NCBI GenBank assembly: GCA_937974465.1
Contig: CALJWY010000071.1
Location: 1 to 5,001, forward strand
Source: an uncultured Lysobacterales bacterium
Lineage (GTDB): Bacteria; Pseudomonadota; Gammaproteobacteria; Xanthomonadales; SZUA-36
Direction of reading: 5' to 3'
Length of the DNA: 5,001 bases
The notes under the pieces were generated by a model. It was given only the letters and a program-made list of their open reading frames with translations, did no database searches and was not told the DNA's origin. A program made the position numbers and the translations under genes. Shown here one piece after another: positions 1 to 5,001 of this stretch (position 1 is the first letter of the stretch; each line of letters begins with the position of its first letter).

Positions 1-141
1 ATGCTGACACCCGGTAAGGTACGCGAATTGATCCAGCCGGAGTGGCTATGTGACAATCGGCCTTTCACCGATGCTACCGGTTGGAAACCACGGATAGACC
101 TGGCCCAGGGCGCCAGGCAGTTATTTTCCAGCAAGGATTAA
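1..141 (+). CDS. C-terminal end of an NAD-dependent epimerase/dehydratase (SDR), partial
   Basis: The frame is open from the first base and ends at a TAA at 139-141, giving 46 residues that are probably the tail of a gene starting before the window. The pattern PGKVRELIQPEWLCDN, followed by TGWKPRIDL and a final short helix, resembles the C-terminal substrate-side segment of extended SDR epimerases/dehydratases, where a 'GW.P...L..G' motif is common. The NAD-binding GxxGxxG and the YxxxK catalytic motif would lie upstream and cannot be seen. The ATG at position 1 is taken as an internal methionine. Because an ACP gene and an Spt gene follow on the same strand, the best guess is the reductase of bacterial sphingoid-base synthesis (CerR-like, acting on 3-ketosphinganine or 3-keto-ceramide). 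That role is inferred from context. A sugar-nucleotide epimerase is the alternative. Confidence 0.65.
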   Translation: MLTPGKVRELIQPEWLCDNRPFTDATGWKPRIDLAQGARQLFSSKD

Positions 142-180
142 TCCTTCGCTCTCCGCAGATGCACTAACTGCGCGCACACT

Positions 181-201
181 CTACAATCCTGCGCTACAAT
201 C
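181..201 (+). repeat. Short direct repeat CTACAATC in the gap before the ACP gene
   Basis: The octamer CTACAATC occurs at 181-188 and again at 194-201, with starts 13 bp apart, inside the 108-bp gap between the epimerase stop and the ACP start. Each copy contains TACAAT, which resembles a bacterial -10 element, but I see no convincing -35 box about 17 bp upstream of either copy. It may be a weak internal promoter region or chance. Nothing else was recognised in this gap. Confidence 0.25.
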
Positions 202-239
202 GCTTGTTCTTTACAGGCGCAAGCCGGACATTGGTCAGC

Positions 240-245
240 GGAGAG
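240..245 (+). promoter_or_regulatory. Ribosome binding site of the ACP gene
   Basis: GGAGAG lies 4 bp before the ATG at 250. It is a good purine-rich Shine-Dalgarno match and supports this start for the small ACP reading frame. The downstream Spt start at 527 has no comparable site. Confidence 0.6.
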
Positions 246-249
246 ATTT

Positions 250-522
250 ATGGACAATTCGACTGAAGTAGTGGCTCATAAGCTCGCTGAAATTTTAACT
301 GACTACCTGGAAAACAACTGGGTGGGTTCATCTCCGGATACCCCGACCATAACCGCACAGACCAACATGGTCACAGGGTTGCAGCTGGACTCCTTCCAGG
401 TGATGGAATTCATGTTGGAAGTTGAGGATCACTTCGATATTGCTGTTGATCTGGAAAGCCTGGCAGAGATCCAAACCATCAATGATCTCGCACTCGTCGT
501 TATCACCGTGCAATCAAGCTAA
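250..522 (+). CDS. Acyl carrier protein, probably dedicated to sphingoid-base synthesis
   Basis: This 90-residue protein carries acyl chains as thioesters on a 4'-phosphopantetheine arm in the cytosol. The attachment site is Ser48 in GLQLDSF, a variant of the classic DSL motif. It is followed by a helix with the acidic and hydrophobic spacing typical of ACP helix II (VMEFMLEVEDHFDI). The protein is strongly acidic, with one lysine and no arginine, as expected for a carrier protein. It is slightly longer than the usual 75-80 residue FAS ACP, with extra length before the DSF site (roughly residues 22-38). The start is set by the GGAGAG site at 240-245. The stop is only 4 bp before the Spt start, so the two are probably translationally coupled. 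By analogy with Caulobacter, where an ACP gene sits beside spt, it likely presents the fatty acyl group to Spt. That partnership is inferred, while the ACP assignment is firm. Confidence 0.9.
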   Translation: MDNSTEVVAHKLAEILTDYLENNWVGSSPDTPTITAQTNMVTGLQLDSFQVMEFMLEVEDHFDIAVDLESLAEIQTINDLALVVITVQSS

Positions 523-526
523 AGCA

Positions 527-1705
527 ATGTCAATTCTGGACAAATTCACAGCCGTACATGCGCTCAAATCCGGCCTTGCACATACCGGGGTAGACCCGAC
601 AACGGTCGTGTTTGAACGCATAATTTCTGCCACTGAGGGTGTGGTGGAAGGCCGCAGCACGATCCTCGCGGGAACCAACAATTATCTTGGCCTGACGTTT
701 GATCCGGATTGTATTGCTGCGGGCATCGATGCGATGCGTTCATATGGCACCGGTACAACTGGTTCCCGCATGGCCAATGGGAGTTATTCGGCCCATGGTG
801 AGCTTGAGGCGGAGTTGGCTGATTTTTTTCAAGTTGACAATGCAATGGTCTTTTCAACCGGCTATGCAGCCAATCTTGGTGTCCTGACCGCGTTACTGGG
901 CAAGGGCGATATCGTCCTGCTGGATTCCGATGCCCATGCCAGTCTTTATGATGGCTGTCGCATGAGCGGCGCAGATATCTTCCGCTTCAAACACAATGAT
1001 GTGCAGAGTCTTGAGCGCCGGCTGGGTCGCTTGCAGGACCGCGCTGGTCGTTGCCTGATTGTTGTTGAGGGCTTGTACAGCGTGTTGGGAGATTCCGCCC
1101 CATTGGCTGAAATGGTCAAGGTAAAGGAACGCTTTGGGGCAAGTCTGCTGGTAGATGAAGCCCATTCACTGGGTGTGCTTGGCGAACGTGGCTGTGGCGT
1201 GGCCGAACAACAGGGTGTCCTGGACAAGGTGGATTTTATTGTCGGGACTTTTAGCAAGAGCCTGGGCGCAATGGGCGGGTTCTGTGCCAGTAAACATGAT
1301 GCGCTGAAACTGTTCCGTTATATCTCCCGGCCGTTTATGTTTACCGCATCTCCGAGCCCCGCCGTAGTTGCCACGACCCGCCAGGCGCTGCAACGGTTAC
1401 GCACGAAACCCGAATTGAAGGAAACCCTGTGGGCCAATGCCAAGCGCCTGTACAAGGGCCTGGAGGAGCTTGGTTTTGAGCTGGGCCCGGAAGTCGGGCC
1501 GGTGGTCGCAGTTCGCTGCCGGGACAGGGAATCGGCCCTGTCGGACTGGAATACATTGTTGACGGCTGGTGTTTACGTCAACATGATGCTGCCACCGGCG
1601 ACACCGGGTGGAGCAAGCTTTTTGCGCTGTAGTGTCAGTGCAGCCCACAGCACTGACCAGATAGACACCATTATTAAAGAATTTGCGAAACTGCGATCCG
1701 GCTAA
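527..1705 (+). CDS. spt: Serine palmitoyltransferase-like alpha-oxoamine synthase (PLP-dependent)
   Basis: The 392-residue protein is a fold-type I PLP enzyme of the alpha-oxoamine synthase family. Its likely reaction is serine plus a fatty acyl thioester giving 3-ketosphinganine, CO2 and the free carrier, the first committed step of sphingolipid synthesis. Visible motifs are NNYLGL (51-56), GTGTTGSRMANGS (74-86), DSDAH with the probable PLP-stacking His137, and EGLYSVLGD (181-189). VDEAH supplies Asp210 and His213, GTFSKS supplies the Schiff-base Lys244, and LRCSVSAAHS (366-375) contains Arg367, probably the substrate carboxylate-binding Arg. The GTFSKS-GAMGG form and the PPATP...LRCS ending resemble Spt more than KBL or BioF, whose lysine motif is usually GTLGK-like. 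The start at 527 fits the family length and sits 4 bp after the ACP stop. An in-frame ATG at 422 would add 35 residues encoded entirely within or just after the ACP gene and is rejected. No clear Shine-Dalgarno precedes 527, so coupling to ACP translation is likely. KBL or AONS activity is the main alternative. Confidence 0.87.
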   Translation: MSILDKFTAVHALKSGLAHTGVDPTTVVFERIISATEGVVEGRSTILAGTNNYLGLTFDPDCIAAGIDAMRSYGTGTTGSRMANGSYSAHGELEAELADFFQVDNAMVFSTGYAANLGVLTALLGKGDIVLLDSDAHASLYDGCRMSGADIFRFKHNDVQSLERRLGRLQDRAGRCLIVVEGLYSVLGDSAPLAEMVKVKERFGASLLVDEAHSLGVLGERGCGVAEQQGVLDKVDFIVGTFSKSLGAMGGFCASKHDALKLFRYISRPFMFTASPSPAVVATTRQALQRLRTKPELKETLWANAKRLYKGLEELGFELGPEVGPVVAVRCRDRESALSDWNTLLTAGVYVNMMLPPATPGGASFLRCSVSAAHSTDQIDTIIKEFAKLRSG

Positions 1706-1719
1706 TCAGGTGTCCTGAT
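1705..1719. terminator. Palindrome across the abutting convergent stop codons, possible bidirectional terminator
   Basis: ATCAGG-TGT-CCTGAT is a perfect 6-bp stem with a 3-nt loop. It starts on the last base of the Spt stop codon and lies otherwise within the 3' end of the flippase gene. Since the two convergent genes have no spacer, it is the obvious candidate for transcript-end formation on both strands. The stem is short and only GTTT follows on the plus strand, so it is not a textbook intrinsic terminator. The geometry is directly visible and the function is a guess. Confidence 0.3.
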
Positions 1720-2992
1720 GTTTCCGCACCAGGGGTAGCATCAATAGCAGGATCAGCAGGCTGCCGGTGATGGCGGCCAGACCGGGTCCCGTCAGGCCCA
1801 GGGCCGGTGTCAGCAGGTAAAACAAGCCGAGATAGACACTCACGCTTAACAGGTAGATACGCAACACCTGGGAAACTTTACCCATGGCGTAGGCGGCAGC
1901 CCGTAACGGTGAACTTGCCAGCTCGAATGTCGCCGCAATCAGCATCAGGGTCAGTAGTGTTGCCGCCTGTGTATATTCCGCTCCAATCACACCCAGGATT
2001 GGTGCTGCGGCCGGGATCGACAATAGAACCAGTACCAGCCCGGCGGCCCCGGCAACCTTGACGGCGCGAATGCCCAGTTCATAAAAACCTTCGGCTTTCG
2101 TGTGAAGGATACGGGTGAGGTCAGGAAACAGCACCTCGCGAAGCATCATTGCGGGTTTGGTCAGGATGCTGGAGAAATCACGCGCCAGGCGGAACATACC
2201 TGCAGCAGCGGGCCCCAACAGGCTGCCTGCGAGCAAAACAGAAATATGTTTTGGCAGCAGGTCGATATTGGTTTGCCAGTAAACAACCATGATAAAGCGC
2301 CGGAATTCACCAGTGGTGTCCTGCAGCTGCGTTTCATGACCGGTTTTCCAGATCGTGCCGTCGATATGCTTTTTGCGCTCCATGTGTCCACGCATCATTA
2401 GCCAGCAGTTTTCCACGACAAAAGCGCTGGCCCAAACCGCGATGAACACTTCCATTCCAGAATTCAAATACCACGCCACGAGCACACCGCTGATGCGAAT
2501 GGAGGGCCCCACGGTATAGAAAACACTCAGGGCGTCGAAGCGGTCATAGAGTCTCAGAATTCCGTTGGGGGTATTGATAATGGTGGTCAGTAAAATCAGG
2601 CTGTAGAGACCAGCCATGGAGGTCATTTGTTCATCCCAATGCAAAAACCCGCCGGCGGTTGAGGCGGCAGCAACGCCAGCCATTGTGGCGGCCAATGCTG
2701 ATGCCATGTCGATCAGAGTGGTCTTTCGAAACAGGTGCTTGAGACCCTCGTTGTCTTTATTTTCATGCAATGGAACGCCGAACCGAACGATGGCTTCATA
2801 GGTCCGGAAATTCAGCACGCCCCGGACGGCCAGCACATAAGTGTGTAAAAGGATGACGAGACCAAATTCTGTCGCTGGCAAGGCATGGGCCATCAGGGCG
2901 GTGGCAGCGAGGGTAAAGAGCGCAGCAATACCGCGGCCGCGGAGTACCACGCCAAAGTTGTTGAGCACTCGTCTGGAGGCGCTGATTGCCAT
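1706..2992 (-). CDS. MOP-superfamily (Wzx-like) lipid-linked substrate flippase
   Basis: This 428-residue, strongly hydrophobic protein probably resides in the inner membrane and moves a lipid-linked molecule from the cytoplasmic to the periplasmic leaflet. Hydrophobic stretches compatible with membrane helices lie near residues 20-37, 43-60, 94-112, 124-140, 163-177, 182-198, 249-266, 310-336, 343-358, 376-396 and 400-421, fitting the 12-14 helices usual for the family. The N-terminal LRGRGIAALFTLAATALMA and the ATEFGLV loop resemble Wzx/polysaccharide-export flippases. The preferred start is the ATG at 2992-2990, which shares one base with the TAA of the upstream gene (TAATG), and a GGAG lies 10 bp before it. 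An in-frame GTG at 3025 would add 11 residues and deepen the overlap. It is the last gene of the minus-strand operon, so it may export the product of the two enzymes before it. The substrate is unknown: a sphingolipid with a phospho-alcohol head group is inferred, an LPS or capsule precursor is the alternative. Confidence 0.78.
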   Translation of the reverse strand: MAISASRRVLNNFGVVLRGRGIAALFTLAATALMAHALPATEFGLVILLHTYVLAVRGVLNFRTYEAIVRFGVPLHENKDNEGLKHLFRKTTLIDMASALAATMAGVAAASTAGGFLHWDEQMTSMAGLYSLILLTTIINTPNGILRLYDRFDALSVFYTVGPSIRISGVLVAWYLNSGMEVFIAVWASAFVVENCWLMMRGHMERKKHIDGTIWKTGHETQLQDTTGEFRRFIMVVYWQTNIDLLPKHISVLLAGSLLGPAAAGMFRLARDFSSILTKPAMMLREVLFPDLTRILHTKAEGFYELGIRAVKVAGAAGLVLVLLSIPAAAPILGVIGAEYTQAATLLTLMLIAATFELASSPLRAAAYAMGKVSQVLRIYLLSVSVYLGLFYLLTPALGLTGPGLAAITGSLLILLLMLPLVRKHQDT

Positions 2993-3960
2993 TATCGAAA
3001 TGCTCCCAAACGGTAGAGCTTCCACAATAACGGCCAGGAAAAAATTAACGGATGCTTTAGCTGCAGGGGCGAGGGTTCGATGTAGTGACCCGAATGACGC
3101 TCAATTTTCCACAACAGGTACTCGAGTGGCTCATTGAATGTAAAAGCGGCTTTGAAAAGACGTTTTACTGACAGTATTTTTCCCAGGGCTCGACGCAGCC
3201 ACCACTGGATACCTGAGAATTTTCTTGCAAGCGGACTGGTGTGATTGTTAAAAGTTCCGGCAGGCCCGGCGGTCAGCAGGCCGGCAGATTGTTGGCTGAA
3301 CTCGCTCAGCAGCTGATCGTAATGGTCAGGGTTAAACTCGTAAATGGAATCCCCGCGATCAACACTCTCCGTGCGCAGTTCACACTGGTAGGTTTGCGCC
3401 AGGCCCGTGGTCCATAGATCTGCGCTGCTGAAGTTGCCCGGCATAATGGGTAACACATGCCTTATAAACGTATTCGCGGCACGCTCAAAAGTTTTTTCCA
3501 GAAGCAGGCGGCATTGATGGTCGCGCACAAAGAGAATTTCACATGGCTGTGCAAACCGTGCCCAAAAATAGGAGTGGAAGTCATGTTTCATTGCATGATG
3601 GAATCGGTTAAGAGTCAACACGGCATACTTCGCCCTCAACCCATGCTGTGCGTCGCCCGTTTGACCAGGGTTGACGTGGATCTGGTAAACATTGGGTGGC
3701 AGCAATCGGCACATCCAGCCCTGCCAGGCCGAGTCCAATGTGTGGTAATTCTCGACCAGGACGTAAAAATCCAGCATGGTGTCGCGCTTTCCGCGCAACC
3801 AGGAGCCGTAGACCAGGATAGCCAGCAGGGAATCACCATGCTTTTGTTTGATTTCTTGCAGTAACGGGTCAAGGCTTTTTTGACCGGTTGGTTCAACGCG
3901 GTTTTGATCAGCATCGCGTCCTGCTTCCGCCGCAGCCGGGGTTTCGTTGTTACCGTGCAT
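2992..3960 (-). CDS. Tam41-like nucleotidyltransferase, candidate CTP:phospholipid cytidylyltransferase
   Basis: I read this 322-residue protein as a distant bacterial relative of Tam41/Mmp37, the mitochondrial enzyme that makes CDP-diacylglycerol from phosphatidate and CTP. The nucleotidyltransferase signature is VYGSWLRG (50-57), followed by TMLDFYVLV (61-69). The single Asp64 followed by aromatic residues matches the Tam41 form (YGSG...-DF/DL) rather than the usual DxD pair. KYAVLTLNRF (111-120) parallels the KYGVI segment of Tam41, and SYFWARFAQP (130-139) parallels its 'AGRLQKP' stretch. FSSADLW (177-183) followed by a Q-C-E-L-R segment resembles the start of its C-terminal domain. A basic, aromatic C-terminus (EYLLWKIERHSG, 280-291) could bind membrane. 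No transmembrane helix is evident. The ATG at 3960 gives an 11-bp overlap with the upstream gene and follows a G-rich stretch; the earlier start at 4020 would extend the overlap by another 60 bp. Its neighbours are a CDP-alcohol phosphatidyltransferase and a flippase, which fits CTP activation of a lipid phosphate. The substrate (phosphatidate or ceramide-1-phosphate) is inference. Confidence 0.68.
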   Translation of the reverse strand: MHGNNETPAAAEAGRDADQNRVEPTGQKSLDPLLQEIKQKHGDSLLAILVYGSWLRGKRDTMLDFYVLVENYHTLDSAWQGWMCRLLPPNVYQIHVNPGQTGDAQHGLRAKYAVLTLNRFHHAMKHDFHSYFWARFAQPCEILFVRDHQCRLLLEKTFERAANTFIRHVLPIMPGNFSSADLWTTGLAQTYQCELRTESVDRGDSIYEFNPDHYDQLLSEFSQQSAGLLTAGPAGTFNNHTSPLARKFSGIQWWLRRALGKILSVKRLFKAAFTFNEPLEYLLWKIERHSGHYIEPSPLQLKHPLIFSWPLLWKLYRLGAFR

Positions 3961-5001
3961 ATGCCCCCCGAGTGGCCCCAAACATCGCGTAAGATCGTGC
4001 GTGCGGTCCAACCGCCACATCGTCGTCGCTGAGCCATGATACCAATGGCGCGCCGCGCATCCGGATCAGGCTCGCCTGGAGCAGTCTTAAGACAAGAATG
4101 GCAGAGGTGAATATTGACCACCATGTCACGGCTATAAAGCCCCAGTCGGGCCGCCCGACCAGGATGCTGAGAGTCAGCAGAATCAGACATGGGTTGCGGC
4201 GCGCGGTAACCAGCCGGAACCACGCATCAAAGGGCCGCCAGGTGAATATGCTGCATTGGCCCAGCAGTGGAAACAGTCCTTCCGCAACCCGGCCAACGAC
4301 ATAGGCGATCACGATCGCCCAGTACATCTGCACCTGGTCCAGCCCACCCAGCGGTTCAAAATGAAGCAGGGACATACCCCAATAGATGTACCAGAATGGT
4401 GGATGGAAAAGGTCAATCAAATGATCGTATAAGTGGCCAAATTGACTGGACTGGATGGTGACGCGTGCGAGCTTGCCGTCCACGGTGTCCAGAAAGGTCA
4501 TGATCCACCCCGCGAGCAAGCCCCAGGCGTAATGGCCCTGCAGAAATAAGTAGCAGGCTGCCACGACCAAGAGAAGACCGAAACTGGTTACCATGTTTGG
4601 CGAAATATGCAGTCTCGCACAGACACGCACTACTCGCTTGGCTGGTTTTGGCCAGACAAACTTTGTTACCAGGTCGGTGATTCCCTTGTAGGCATTTCCA
4701 TAAAGCCTGTTTTCCAGCGCGGATTTGTTGTCCATGGTAACCGGTTCAAGTAATGGCCTGGTTGACCTCTTCAGACTTTCATCAAAAGCCTCCATATCCC
4801 GTGTATGCAGCATTTCAATGCCATCGGGAACCTGCTGATCATCGTTCTGGATCAGCGCAAGGATTTCACCACCGAGGTTGCTATCCACGAATGCTGCAGC
4901 AATGCTGCCATTATCATGTAACAGGATTGAGTTCGCCTTGTCCAATACACCTTTGAGGGTACGGTTTTCAAACAAGAACGAGCCATTGAGAATCAGGATT
5001 T
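3950..5001 (-). CDS. CDP-alcohol phosphatidyltransferase with N-terminal extra domain, 5' end outside window
   Basis: The frame is open to the window edge and ends in TAA at 3952-3950, leaving about 350 visible codons. The membrane part contains the complete CDP-alcohol phosphotransferase signature D-x2-DG-x2-AR-x8-G-x3-D-x3-D, read from 4489 down to 4412 (DTVDGKLAR, then G, D and D at the expected spacing). It is preceded by an ISPNMVT segment, commonly seen before the first helix in this family, and by several hydrophobic helices on both sides. The enzyme should displace CMP from a CDP-activated lipid or alcohol to form a phosphodiester in the inner membrane. Before this, from the edge to about 4735, lies a soluble segment (LILNGSFLFENRTLKG, then SIAAAFVD) resembling the later part of the nucleotidyltransferase-like N-terminal domain found fused to some members of the family. 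That domain's catalytic half is not visible. An ATG at 4735 could start the membrane domain alone but has no ribosome site. It overlaps the Tam41-like gene by 11 bp. The accepted alcohol is unknown. Confidence 0.85.
   Translation of the reverse strand, partial: ILILNGSFLFENRTLKGVLDKANSILLHDNGSIAAAFVDSNLGGEILALIQNDDQQVPDGIEMLHTRDMEAFDESLKRSTRPLLEPVTMDNKSALENRLYGNAYKGITDLVTKFVWPKPAKRVVRVCARLHISPNMVTSFGLLLVVAACYLFLQGHYAWGLLAGWIMTFLDTVDGKLARVTIQSSQFGHLYDHLIDLFHPPFWYIYWGMSLLHFEPLGGLDQVQMYWAIVIAYVVGRVAEGLFPLLGQCSIFTWRPFDAWFRLVTARRNPCLILLTLSILVGRPDWGFIAVTWWSIFTSAILVLRLLQASLIRMRGAPLVSWLSDDDVAVGPHARSYAMFGATRGAYAR

Noticed and set aside
155..171. Possible GCAG...CTGC hairpin after the epimerase stop as a terminator
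   Set aside because: The stem is only 4 bp, the loop is long, and no T-run follows, so it is not distinguishable from chance.
422..526. Longer Spt frame beginning at the ATG at 422, adding 35 residues
   Set aside because: The added residues are encoded within the ACP gene in another frame, do not resemble a known Spt N-terminus, and the ATG at 527 gives the normal family length.
2993..3025. GTG start at 3025 for the flippase
   Set aside because: The ATG at 2992 forms a TAATG with the preceding stop and has a GGAG upstream; the extra 11 residues add no family feature. It remains possible.
3457..3864. 135-codon plus-strand open frame opposite the Tam41-like gene
   Set aside because: It is antisense to a gene with clear conserved motifs and has no recognisable protein features or ribosome site.
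3636..4223. 195-codon minus-strand open frame spanning the overlap of the Tam41-like and phosphatidyltransferase genes
   Set aside because: It lies in another frame of two well-supported coding regions, its translation shows no recognisable domain, and composition is typical of a shadow frame.
4733..4735. ATG at 4735 as an independent start for the phosphatidyltransferase domain
   Set aside because: No ribosome site precedes it and the frame is open and protein-like through to the window edge, so a fusion protein is more likely.

Overview
The window looks like part of a Gram-negative, probably proteobacterial, chromosome. It carries a compact lipid-biosynthesis locus in which two gene groups converge. 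By eye, base composition is moderate and even across the window. I saw no insertion sequence, tRNA, rRNA, CRISPR array or phage-like gene. The phylum is inferred from gene types and architecture and cannot be pinned down further from this sequence.

The plus-strand group covers positions 1-1705. It holds the last 46 codons of what appears to be an NAD-dependent epimerase/dehydratase, a 108-bp gap, a small acidic acyl carrier protein, and 4 bp later a PLP-dependent alpha-oxoamine synthase. The last protein has the features of bacterial serine palmitoyltransferase (Spt). The trio of SDR reductase, dedicated ACP and Spt matches the first steps of bacterial ceramide synthesis known from Caulobacter: acyl-ACP plus serine gives 3-ketosphinganine, which an epimerase-like reductase (CerR) then modifies. 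The gene order here differs from Caulobacter.

The minus-strand group covers 5001 down to 1706 and reads toward the first. Its order is: a CDP-alcohol phosphatidyltransferase with an extra N-terminal domain (5' end outside the window); a protein resembling mitochondrial Tam41, the CTP:phosphatidate cytidylyltransferase; and a multi-pass MOP-superfamily (Wzx-like) flippase. The reading frames overlap by 11 bp and 1 bp, so the three are very probably co-translated.

The two groups meet with no spacer: the Spt stop ends at 1705 and the flippase stop begins at 1706. A perfect 15-bp hairpin palindrome lies across the junction.

My working hypothesis is one sphingolipid system. The plus-strand genes would make the long-chain base. 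The minus-strand genes would activate a phospholipid or phospho-ceramide with CTP, join it to an alcohol head group, and flip the product across the inner membrane. The enzyme families are read from sequence; the link between the two arms is inference. No ceramide N-acyltransferase or ceramide kinase is visible here and, if present, they must lie outside the window.
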